Position numbers and translations under genes: made by a program | DNA from: Monodelphis domestica | Lineage: Eukaryota; Chordata; Mammalia; Didelphimorphia; Didelphidae | DNA length: 64,000 nt | NCBI RefSeq assembly: GCF_027887165.1 | Contig: NC_077233.1 | Span: 228,432,872-228,496,871, forward strand | Direction: 5' to 3' | In this document: positions 54,640-64,000 of the stretch, piece by piece | Layout of the letters: every line of letters begins with the position of its first letter | Position numbering within the stretch: position 1 is the first letter of the stretch | Notes under the pieces: model-generated | What the model saw: only the letters and a program-made list of their open reading frames with translations | Database searches by the model: none | Told to the model about the DNA's origin: nothing

Positions 54640-55690
54640 GATTCTACCATCCTCTAAAGCTATTGCCCTATATCTCTCCTCCATTTTTCAACCAAACTCC
54701 TAAAGAAAAAATAGTTATCTACACTCATTGCCTTCATTTCCCCTCACTCTTCAGCCCTTTATAGTTGGACTTTACTTCATGACTCAATTGAACTTGCTCT
54801 CTTCAAAGTTATCAGTGATCTCTTAGTTGTACAATCAAATGGTCTTTTTTCAGTCCTTGTCCTTCTTGAACTATTTGTTGGATTTGACACTGTCAAACAC
54901 TTTACTCCTGAATAATCTCTCTGGGTTGTGGCCCTGATCTCTCCTGGTTCTCTTTCTACCAGACTCCTCCTTAGTTTCATTTGCTGGATCATCATTTATA
55001 TTATGCTCCCTAATTGTGAGTATAGTCTGGAACCACTGTTCTGTCCTATGCTTCCTTCTTTTGATATACTTGTTATATGTATTATTATATATGTTATATA
55101 TATTTGTATACTATTGCTCTTGATAATTTCATCAGCTTTCAAGGGTCAATATTTGTAAATTAAATATATATGCATATATATTCACACATTTATTTATGTG
55201 TTTATCCTCCTCTAAGCTTCCCTATTTCTTATGAAGCTGTCCAGAATCTTGACATTTTATTACTGTACAGTCTTTCTCACCCCACATCTCCAAACAGTTG
55301 CCAAATCCAGTGATTTTCTAACCTTGTGTCTTTTTTTGCATCAGTTCCTTTCTGTCTACTCATACAACTACCACCTTAGTTCAATTCTCATCACCCCTCA
55401 CCTAGATTATTATTTTTTTTAAAAACTTACATTCCATCTTAGAATCAGTACTGTGTATTGGTTCCAAGGCAGAAGAGTGGTAATGGGAATTAAATGACTT
55501 GTCCAGGGTCACACAGCTACATATGTGAGGCCATATTTGAACCCAGGATCTCACCTAGATTATAATAGTCTCCTAATTAGGCTTTATCCCCCAAGTCTTT
55601 CAAGATTAAATCCTGGAACTTCACAATGTCCTCTTCTTCCCACTTACTCTCCTTCAAATGTAGATACACAGACTATTTTTAAAATTTTCA
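54640..55690 (+). repeat. L2 LINE, RT-proximal and 3' region, split by a SINE
   Basis: 'aagctattgccctatatctctcctcc' region, 'ttatcagtgatctcttagtt', 'gatttgacactgtcaaacac' and 'aatagtctcctaattaggct' follow the plus-strand L2 order. It is the longest coding-region part of L2 here; all frames are broken. Confidence 0.85.
55411..55550 (-). mobile_element. Marsupial SINE, partial, in L2, with target duplication
   Basis: Reverse copy lacking the 5' head. Flanked by the exact 13-bp duplication tcacctagattat (55398-55410 and 55551-55563). Confidence 0.95.
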
Positions 55691-56850
55691 AAATAATTTT
55701 CCCCAGTTCCATGTAAAAACATTTTAAACATTCATTCTCTAAAATGTTGAGTTCCAAATTGTCACCTTTCCTCTCTTTCCTCCCTTCCCTAAGATAATAA
55801 GCAGTTTTATATAGGTAATACATATGTGATCATGCAGACTCTATTTCCACATAGGTCATGTTGTGAAAGAAGACACATTTTTAAAAACTACAAAGAAAAC
55901 TAAGTGGAAAATAGTCTGCTTCGATCTGCATTCTGAATCCATCAATGCTTTTGTTGGAGGTGGAAAGCATTTTTCATCATCTTGTCTTTTGGAATTCTTA
56001 GATCACAGTATTGCTGAGAATAGTGAAGTCACTCACAGTTGATCATTGTACTATATTATTATTACTGTGTACAATGTTTTCCTGCTTACTTCACTTTGTA
56101 TTAGTTCATATAAGTCCAAGTTTTTCTGAAATGATCTTGTTCATCATTTCTTAAAGCATAATCACATTCCAACACAATAATAAATTATGGGACCAGCAAG
56201 GTATCACCAAACCTGGAGTTGGGAGGATCTTGCTTCAAATGTAGCCTCAGACATATCCTAATTGTTTGACCCTAGGCAAGTTACTTAACCATAATTGCCT
56301 AAAGGTATTGATAAAGGTATCATTCTTCTAATTTTAGACCTGATATTAAGACAAAAGGTAAGAATTTTTAAAAAAGAAATAAACAAACAAAAAAACAATT
56401 ACACAACTTGTTCATCCATTTCCCAATTAAAGGACAGCCCCTCAATTTCTAATTCTTTGGCACCACAAAAAGAGCTGCTATGAATATTTTTGTGCAAATA
56501 GGTCTTTTTCCTTTTTTTAAAATCTCTTTGGGATATAGACCTAGTAGTTTTATTATTGATGGCTCAAAAAGTATATACAGTTTTATAGTCTTTGGGGCAT
56601 AGTTCCAAATTGCTCTTCAGAATGGTTGGGTTTGTTCACAACTCCACCAGCATTAGTGTCTCAGTTTTACCACATTCCCTCCAACATTTATCATTTTCCT
56701 TTTCTGTCATATTAGCTAGTCTGATAGATGTGAGGTAGTACCTCAGAGGTATTTTAATTTTCCTTTCTTTAATCAATAGTGTAAACATCTTTAGAAAGAG
56801 ACATGGACAAAGAAAATGTTCCTTATTTGATTGGCAGTGGACAGACTTCA
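55665..56850 (-). mobile_element. Old L1 3' end (other 3' UTR type), decayed
   Basis: 3' UTR 'ccatgtaaaaacattttaaa', 'gttgagttccaaattgtcac', then the ORF2 C-terminus ('gttcatccatttcccaatta', 'ctctttgggatatagaccta'). Split by the SINE at 56187. Confidence 0.82.
56187..56398 (+). mobile_element. Marsupial SINE, diverged subfamily
   Basis: 'gaccagcaaggtatcaccaa', 'aacctggagttgggaggatc', 'gaccctaggcaagttactta' and an A-rich tail. Confidence 0.82.
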
Positions 56851-56854
56851 TATC

Positions 56855-56949
56855 TTATAATCACAGACTATCAAAACTGGGAAGAGACCTCAGAAGTCAT
56901 TTACTCCCCTCTATATCTGAAGTTTTTTTTAAACACATAGCCACCATTT
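56855..56949 (+). repeat. MAR1/MIR 5' fragment
   Basis: 'aatcacagactatcaaaact' and 'gggaagagacctcagaagtc', interrupted on the right by the L1 at 56964. Confidence 0.65.
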
Positions 56950-56963
56950 AAATACCTCTAAGG

Positions 56964-57589
56964 TTTGTACACCTAAGAGATAATAAGGAAAAATATTTGT
57001 ACAAAAACATCCATAGCCGTACTCTTTGTGGTGGCAAAAAATGGAAAATGAGAAGGTATCCCTCAATTGGGGAATGGCTGAACAAATTGTGGTATATGAT
57101 GGTGATGAAATACTATTGTGCTGTAAGGATTGATGATCTGGAGGATTTCTATATGAAATGGAAGAACCTCCATGAACTGATGCAGAGTAAAATGAGCAGA
57201 ACATTGTTCACAGAGACAGATACACTGTGGTACAATCTAATGTAATGGACTTTCCTAATAGTAGCAATGCAACAAGCCAGGATACTCCTGAAGGACCTAT
57301 GGGAAAGAATGTTAACCACATTGAAAGAAAGAACTATTGGAGTAGAAATGCAAAAGCAAAACATATGACATCACTTATCACATGTATATATAGGTATGCA
57401 ATTTGGGGTTTAGGCTTTAAAAGATTACTCTACAACAAAAATGAATACTATGGAAATAGGTATCAAGTGAAAACATTTTGTACAACCCAGTGGAATTGCC
57501 TATCAGCTCTGGGGGGGGGGGGGGGGAGAGGGAAGGAAGGAAAATGAATCATGTAAACATGGAAAAATATTTAAAAATAAAAATAAAAT
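56964..57589 (+). mobile_element. 5'-truncated plus-strand L1 with target duplication
   Basis: ORF2 C-terminus (WKMRRYPSIGEWLNKLWYMM) plus a 3' UTR with 'gtggaattgcctatcagctc', a G-run and an A-rich end. Flanked by the exact 14-bp duplication aaatacctctaagg (56950-56963 and 57590-57603). Confidence 0.95.
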
Positions 57590-57816
57590 AAATACCTCTA
57601 AGGACAAACCAAACAACTACATTAAAGGGTATTTAAATGTTAACATAAAATCACTTACTCTCCTATCATATTGGGACATGGAAACCAGAGCCAGGAAAAG
57701 GCATTTTATACATCAAAGGCACTATTTTAAAATTATGCTATTGTTATTGCTCATCAACTTTGACTTGTCACAAAATAAAATCTATGTGCCATGGAGAGAC
57801 ATTATAATCATGTATA

Positions 57817-57995
57817 GGGGCAACTAAGTGGCTCAGTGGATTGAGAGCCAGGAGGTCTTAGGTTCAAATCTGGACTCAAGTACTTCCTAGCTGTGGGACA
57901 CTGAGAAAGTCACTTAACCCCTATTGCCTAACCTTTACTGCTCTTCTGCCTTAGAACCGATACATAGTATTGATTCCAGAAAAGAGTTTTTAAAA
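57817..57995 (+). mobile_element. Marsupial SINE with internal deletion
   Basis: Head 'ggggcaactaagtggctcag'. The 'cctagagatgg' segment is missing before 'gaggtcttaggttcaaatct'. Confidence 0.9.
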
Positions 57996-57999
57996 AATT

Positions 58000-58148
58000 A
58001 TATATATTCTTTTACATTTAATTTTTTCTCAATTATAAGTAAAAAAATTTTAACATTCATTTTTTCTAAGCTTTTTGAGTTCCAAATTCTCTCCTTCCTT
58101 CCCTTCTCCTTTCCTTGAGAAGACAAGCAATTTGATATAAATTACAAT
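58000..58148 (-). mobile_element. Old L1 3' UTR fragment
   Basis: 'aaaaattttaacattcattttttctaagc' and 'gagttccaaattctctcctt' match the 3' UTR at 55690-55790. Confidence 0.7.
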
Positions 58149-58152
58149 ATTG

Positions 58153-58330
58153 AAGAGCGGTAGCTAGGTGACTCAGTGGATAAAAGAATATATCTGGAAA
58201 AGGAAGATCTGGGTTCAAATTCGACTTCAGACATTTCCTAGCTGTATGACCCTGGGCAAGTCACTAGACCTCAATTGTCTATCTCTTACTGCTCTGATTC
58301 TAAAACAGAAAGTAAGGATTTAAAATATTT
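58153..58330 (+). mobile_element. Marsupial SINE, diverged
   Basis: 'ggtagctaggtgactcagtg', 'tgaccctgggcaagtcacta' and 'gaaagtaaggattt'. Confidence 0.85.
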
Positions 58331-58339
58331 ATATATATT

Positions 58340-61060
58340 TAAGTGTTTTTCATCACACATATACCCAATCTACTCATTTGACTGTTGGCCAAGGCCCTTA
58401 ATAAAAAATTTAAACATCTAAAAACTTTTCCTCCCCCTTCTCTGACATACTTTTTTGAGTGAACACTTCATGCCTTGCAACTAAAAGGTAGGATCCCTCC
58501 TAATTTTTAGACATTGCCTAAATCTTCCTTTTTTCCCTTTAAACATTTATTGAGTTTCTACTATGTGCAAAGCTATAATATAATAGCCTTAGTAGGTAAA
58601 AGGCTTTTTGTTTCCCTAGGATATTAGTCTTTTGAGAAAGTTAATGGCTAGGAATTCAGAAGTAATTAATTATGAAACTGATTGTATCCAATCATTTCCC
58701 CTTTTTGTGATTGCCTTACTGGTTACATTTTAAGTTAAATCAGCAAACTCCTCCCTCCCCCCTTCACTTTAATATTCCTACATGGCAAAGTCTTTTTCTT
58801 TTGTCCTCTCAATAGTTTCATTTCTTTACTCAGAAAGCCTTGGATTTCAAGCTATGCACCTGCCATGTGTTATTTTTACTTTGAAAATTACTGTAATTTT
58901 AAAATCATAGAGTTTCAATCACCGGAGGGCTGCATGCGATTCTACAGATCAATATCGGAGCTTTTCAAAGCGTAAAGCCTGCTCCCCACCCCCACCCCTC
59001 ATAGGTTTGGGAGATATTCTCAAAAGAATGAGCGGATTCCCACCCCACACCTCCCTCATCCGCTCCCTTCCCCCCGCCCCCAACCAAATGTAGGCAGGGA
59101 ATTTTAAATACTGCTGCTGGCATATCCCTGTTTCCTATCTGCAGGCAGCACCACCGCTACGAAAACAAATAAAGCAACCCCGCAAACCAAGTTGTTGTGG
59201 ATAGCTTAGAAACCTCTAGTCAGTGTTTAAAATCAAATAATGATCTTTCTTAGGAGTAAGGTCTCTTTGGTGCAATTCACTCGCTGGCTGAATGCTGCCA
59301 GGTATAACAATACGGGACTGTTTCAAATGGAAATTTAGTGAGCATGCTCTCTTATAAACTCCTTTGTTGCCGGGTCTCATGGCTGCAAGCTAGGAGCTTA
59401 TTCCCCAAAGGAGTTTTTGTTAAAAGCAGGTACGCTGAAAGCCTGCATTGTGTACCAAATTCTGATTTTCAGGCTCTCGAGGAAATGGCGATTTCCTTGC
59501 TTTTGGAATCGGTGTCGCTTCGGAAGTGACCAGCACAATGTGGGATAGGGGGTGGGAGGCGGGAGCCAGAGGCGGGAGAAAGGGAAGGAAGGAATACAGA
59601 AATACTTTGAAGCTCACGCGTTCAGACCCAACATAATTCTAATCTTCAAGGAACGTTTACCCTTGCAGTTGAAGTTTGTCTTTTGTTTTTTTAATTTCTC
59701 GATGCAGTAGCTATTGTTACTCTCTTATTGAGAACCATTTTAACCTGATTAGACTGAAGTTTACAGTTTGGGGGACGATGTTATTCAGAAATTATTTTTA
59801 AAGAGTGTGAATTATATTGGAGCTTAAGTAATTGGGTTTAGTTGCCCATTTTTTAATAAAATCAGTACAGTTCTAGGCATGTGTGATAAGTTGTAGTTAG
59901 CAAGACATTGCTGTTGGTTTTTGAGAAAGATCTTTTTCCTTGCAGCTCAGCAGGTGTTCTAGGTTTAATTTAAGACTCCTCTTTCTCTCTCTCAGAAACC
60001 TACTTGGGGGTATTAGTAGGCTATAGGGGCTCAGCTTCAGAGGAGGAAAGGGAATTGCACACATTGTGTGATAATGCTCTCTTGACCCACTTAAAAAGCA
60101 AAATGGTAACTTCTTGTCTTTATAAGGACCATAAATAAAGTTATTTTACTGTATTTGAATCATTAATTTTATGTATAACTCCAGGGCTGCCAACCAGAGT
60201 TCTTGCTTTAGCTAGGCTTAAACTTGGAGGCTCTTTACTGATCATGCTTTTTGGCTTGTGCCCCTGTGAACATCAGAATTTGAGTTTTGTCCGAGTCCAC
60301 AAGAAAAGAGGTAAAGGGTCTTCAACTCCCATACAAATTACCCAAACTAACAACATATCAAATATGGGGCAGAAACTAATTGACCCAACGAGAAAAATGC
60401 AAGAAGTCTTAAATCAAAACATCTTTCTTTTCTTCTCTTCTTTGAGTCTCCACAAGTGTCCCCAAGATTTAAGAGCACTATCCAGAGTTTCATTCAGGTT
60501 ACTAAAGAGTGCTAAAGAGTTTTGCATACATTTGGGGAGTCCTAACTCTCTAACTCTTAATTTAACTTAAAGCAGTGCCCTGCAGGTCCAGCCTACCTTG
60601 AGGGGGAAAATAGAGTTGATAGAAAGTTGCCCAGTATTCCCTGAAAGCTCCATAGCTTTGGCTCCTGCCTAGCCTGAGAATTGTAATACTTTGTCCAGGA
60701 TCCAGAAATTTTTCCTTTGGGCTCCAGAGAGCATTTTCAAAACAAGGATCTTTATTGATCTGCCACTACCCCAGTGTGCTTTGATAATTCCCTTTTTATT
60801 CAAGGAACTCATTATTTCTTCATCCAGGAGATTTGGATCTCAAATTCCTCCACTTGTCCAAGATCCTCCATTGTTCCACAACTACTTTTCCACTGATGCT
60901 GGCTGGCAATGTCATGCATAGCTCCCAGTTTGCCCACTTCACTCTAGGGGTGCCTCTGCCTGTCATCTCTGAGGCCTCAGTATTCCTTCCTGTTCCAGGA
61001 GAAGCAGGATACATGTACCCCTAATGTATATAGTTCCCTGAAGAGACCATAGGACCATGG
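58340..61060. other. Repeat-poor intergenic block, gene content unresolved
   Basis: Apart from a short L2-like tail at about 58540-58580, I see no repeat for 2.7 kb. 58970-59100 and 59500-59590 are richer in G+C than their surroundings. The 63-aa frame at 59338-59529 starts MSMLSYKLLCCRVSWLQARS and resembles nothing I know. It could be a regulatory block or non-coding exon; nothing here proves a gene. Confidence 0.4.
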
Positions 61061-61061
61061 A

Positions 61062-61096
61062 GTTAGGTTTAGGGTTAGGGTTAGGTTAGGGTTAGG
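61062..61096 (+). repeat. Interstitial telomere-like repeat (TTAGGG)n
   Basis: Five to six TTAGGG/TTAGGTT-type units in a row, in an otherwise unremarkable region. Confidence 0.9.
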
Positions 61097-61099
61097 CAT

Positions 61100-61460
61100 G
61101 GGCTGTGCAAGAAGTCTTTGTGTATACAATTTGCATCATTCTGTCTGTCTCAGATTCTGTTCTTCCTAAGATCCCTTTTGCTATTCTGAAACTATCCATC
61201 TTCTTTAAGTGTGGTGAGAGTGAGTTAGTACCCAGAGAAAGGAGGCTCTACACATCCTGTATAATGCTGGAACAAAGTGTCAAATGTGGTCACAGGAAAT
61301 GTTTTCCCCTAAGATGCATGGATGGCTTCCATCAAAGAAAGGCCTCTTTGACTAAGTGCTTCCTGAACAACCCCAACATATCTACTATTTTGCTATGGTG
61401 TGTATACAACTATAGGAATCAAAGGCTAGAAGTAAGAAAACTTGTCCAGCTCAGAAAGAT
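61100..61460. other. Intergenic sequence, nothing recognised
   Basis: Contains a 121-aa open frame (61105-61470, plus) with no known domain. Composition is ordinary; a chance frame is most likely. Confidence 0.45.
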
Positions 61461-61464
61461 AGTT

Positions 61465-61680
61465 CTTTAGTCATTTTTCAGTCCTGTCAGACTTTAAAGC
61501 CCCATTTGGGGTTTTCTTGACAAATATAGTGGAGTGATTTGCCATTTCCTTCTTGGTAGAGTTAAATGAATGTCCTGGGTCACATAGCTAAGTGTCAGCA
61601 GCTAGATTTGAAATCTGGAAGATGATTCCAGGTCCAGCATTCTATCTATATCACCATCTAACTGCCCCTCAAAAAGGCAG
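61465..61680 (-). mobile_element. Marsupial SINE of a different family, reverse orientation
   Basis: 'ttggggttttcttgacaaat', 'gtgatttgccatttccttct', 'ctgggtcacatagctaag' and 'accatctaactgcccct' outline the second common marsupial SINE type, diverged. Confidence 0.8.
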
Positions 61681-61699
61681 AATCTTTGTCTTGACAGTT

Positions 61700-61920
61700 T
61701 TAGGTGTGGTTTGAGTTAGCACTATACACCTGGAAGCAGAAAGATATGAGTTCAGGTCTCCACTAAACAAGTAACTTGCCTTCAGTCTACCTTAGTTTCC
61801 TTATCTGTAAAATGGGAAATAGTACTCAGCTCTCTTCATTTTTGTGAAAATGTGATATTTATAGAGTGCTTTGCAAACCTTTAAGGGCTACATTCTTGCT
61901 ATTTATTGTTAGCTATTTGG
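61700..61920 (+). repeat. MIR SINE
   Basis: 'ctaccttagtttccttatct', 'gtaaaatgggaaatag' and 'tagagtgctttgcaaacctt'. Confidence 0.78.
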
Positions 61921-63371
61921 CTTGGGTAGAAACCTAGGAAAGGAAAGGAAAGTTGCCTGAAGCTAGTGCCTCCTATTGAGCTTACTCCTACTCAATGAGC
62001 AAACCACCCATTAGAAAACTACAGGTCCCCTCCACGACAGTCCAGACTGTCCCTTCTTTGAAGGAATTATAATAATATGTATCTATAAAATCTCTTTTGT
62101 TTAGCTCAAACCCCAGTTGATATTCACTGAGATTAGACAGTCTTTTCCTCTCTATCCCTCTGTATATCTGGACAACCATAGCCTCCTCAACTATATTCAG
62201 TTCCTTAAGAACACACCCAGTGAATGATATCTTAGAGAAACTAATTTCTTCCAAAAACATGCCAAATACAGAAAGAAAAGTCTAAAAGAAATGAAGGTTT
62301 AGGATACAGGTTTGGCATGAGAACCATATAGATTTAAGGGACATGGAAGTAGGAGCATCACCAGTTCCATTTTTTTTTTGCAAGCATGAATGGACAGATA
62401 TTCTTTATCATATTCCATGAAGCCTCCACTTAACTAAATTTAAACTACAGCATTTTCCAATGCCTAACTCTTAGAGTAGCAAAAGCAAAGGCAGTAGCAA
62501 GGAGCTAGATAGCCTCCCAGAGTGGTTAGGCTTCATTCCCATCACCTATCCCTCATTCAACATTCATTTCTCCAAGAAAGGTCTCTTCATGACCTCCCTT
62601 GGGTTCATTTGCTCACTTCTAACCTCAGGCAAGGTTTAAACTTTCCCACATTTCCCACAAAAATAGAAAGGATCCACCTTGTTGGTCACTGTCCTAAAAC
62701 CCCTATGAGCTTCAGTAGGCATTGAGAAATTTGTGTCTGCTAGAGGACATTGATTTGAGTCTTACTAGACTTTTAATAGATGAAGAGGGAGCTATAGATA
62801 TATGTAATTAAGGAGAATAAGTTAGGGACATTAGGTAAACATGTAGTTAGTGAGTTATGTCTTAGACCTCTTCCTCTCATGTACCTTCTATCTTATGGCA
62901 CTCACTGAATTCTGGCTATCATTAGATGACAGTGTATATATCTGGCCATTGTTTTTGGTATGAGCTATACCCTCATGCATTCCCTTAACTTCCTGGCCCA
63001 TGTGGGGAAGTCGGAATATTACTTGTTTCCCATTGCCACTTCTAGATTATCCCTTTATTACCATCACTCAGAAACCTTTCATGCTTTGAATATTACTTTA
63101 TCCAAATTTATCACTCAATCTAGATTCTACTGACTGTTTATCTTCTAACTTATTGGACATTCTCCCTGCATTACATTTTTTTTAAAAAAGAAGAACCTGT
63201 CCAAGCACACAACAAAACATAAAGATTAAATAAATAAAACTCTGAATTGCAATTTCATGCTTCTTGCTTTGGAAAAAAGAATATAATAAATGCTATATAT
63301 TACTTTCAAAACTGTCCTGCTTGTTTGTATTTCTTTATGAATTTCCTCTTCTATGCATTTTAAAATCTTTC
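61921..63371. other. Repeat-poor intergenic sequence
   Basis: No exon, RNA gene or clear repeat noted. Open frames at 61988-62260 (minus) and 62522-62725 (plus) have no recognisable domain. Confidence 0.5.
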
Positions 63372-63381
63372 ATTTTACCTT

Positions 63382-63571
63382 TTTTTTTAAACCCTTACCT
63401 ATCAATACTGTGTTTTGGTTCCAAGGCAAAAGAGTGGTAAGGGATAGGCAATGGGGGTCAAGTGACTTGCCCAGGGTCACACAGCTAGGAAGTATCTGAG
63501 GCCAGATTTTAACCTAGGACCTCCCATCTCTAGGCCTGGCTCTCAATCCTCTGAGCCACTCAGCTGTTCTC
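63382..63571 (-). mobile_element. Marsupial SINE (WSINE1/MON1-like)
   Basis: Reverse full copy with a short internal deletion near the 3' end. Flanked by tttacctt (63374-63381 and 63572-63579). Confidence 0.92.
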
Positions 63572-63589
63572 TTTACCTTATTTTTTAAT

Positions 63590-64000
63590 TAGCATGCATT
63601 TAAAAAAATGTTTCAATGGTCTTTTTATATTTGGCATCATTGTTACTAACTCTTCTCTCTTTAACTCATCTCTCCAATTAAAAGCTGGGAGAACAAAAGA
63701 AAATCCTTGTAATAAAATATCAAGAAAAATGAACCCCATAGTATCCATGTCAAGGAGTATCTCCTTTTCCATCTTGTGCCCATATTTCATCATAGGCATT
63801 CTGGAGACATGGTTGGTCCTTAACATTGATCAGAGTTGTTAATTGTATCTCCTGGCCCAGTTCACTCAGCATCAGCTCTTATTATTGCCCATGAGCCTTT
63901 GAAATTTATCTATTTCATTTCACATGATCCATTAATAGTTCATTATATTAATATATGTTTAATATATTAATATACCATTTTGTTCAGTCATTTCCCAGTT
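63590..64000 (-). mobile_element. Old L1 3' end, running off the right edge
   Basis: 'gttcagtcatttcccagtt' at the edge matches 'gttcagccattccccaatt' of the younger L1s. Preceded by a decayed 3' UTR with an AT palindrome near 63940-63975. Confidence 0.6.

Noticed and set aside
59338-59529. 63-aa frame as a possible first exon of a downstream gene
   Set aside because: No similarity to USP42 or any protein I know, and no supporting splice evidence.
61105-61470. 121-aa plus-strand frame
   Set aside because: No domain, ordinary composition, no splice or promoter context; it ends against a SINE.

Overview
The window is nuclear DNA from a metatherian (marsupial) mammal. Two kinds of evidence point this way. 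First, it holds nine coding exons of a mammalian gene, EIF2AK1. Second, it carries the typical marsupial repeat set: about a dozen and a half copies of the tRNA-derived 'ggggcagctgggtagctcagtgg' SINE (WSINE1/MON1-like), MIR/MAR1 fragments, long decayed L2 pieces and several generations of L1. The species cannot be fixed from sequence alone; an opossum would fit.

Positions 1-11677 (minus strand) are the 5' half of EIF2AK1, the heme-regulated eIF2alpha kinase HRI. I could place coding exons 1-9 to the base, using splice sites, reading phase and alignment with my memory of human HRI. They encode the N-terminal heme-binding region, with the histidine pair at residues 119/120. They also encode the kinase glycine loop, the ATP-binding lysine at residue 196 and the start of the kinase insert. 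The gene runs off the left edge inside exon 9. Its promoter (about 11690-12350) is CpG-rich, lacks an obvious TATA box and has several ETS-type CCGGAAG sites. A good splice donor on the opposite strand suggests, but does not prove, divergent transcription.

Positions 12.4-64 kb contain no protein-coding host gene that I can recognise. In human, USP42 follows EIF2AK1 on this side; none of its exons was seen here. The region is mostly retroelements. 12.4-23 kb holds old minus-strand L2 pieces with SINE insertions and one LTR-like insert. 23-25 kb is an old L1 3' end with a younger L1 inside it. 25.4-33.6 kb holds two plus-strand L1 bodies, apparently nested. 33.8-41.0 kb is a nearly complete minus-strand L1 with promoter monomers, ORF1 and a broken ORF2. 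41-47 kb is sparse sequence with microsatellites and MIR/L2 fragments. 47.5-54.1 kb is an old minus-strand L1 carrying a younger L1, a SINE and a hAT-type MITE. 54.6-58.3 kb holds L2, L1 and SINE fragments. 58.3-64 kb is mostly repeat-poor, with a short interstitial telomere-like tract at 61062-61096.

The most unusual items are: a perfect 100-bp inverted repeat with a 115-bp loop in EIF2AK1 intron 8; the monomeric 5' region of the 7.3-kb L1, with two separate 'CAAGATGG' starts; the nested L1 cluster; a precise 307-bp insertion with a 4-bp target duplication inside a SINE; and the telomere-like tract. I found no convincing new protein-coding system. Target-site duplications were read by eye. 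Repeat family names come from recognised sequence and not from any search.
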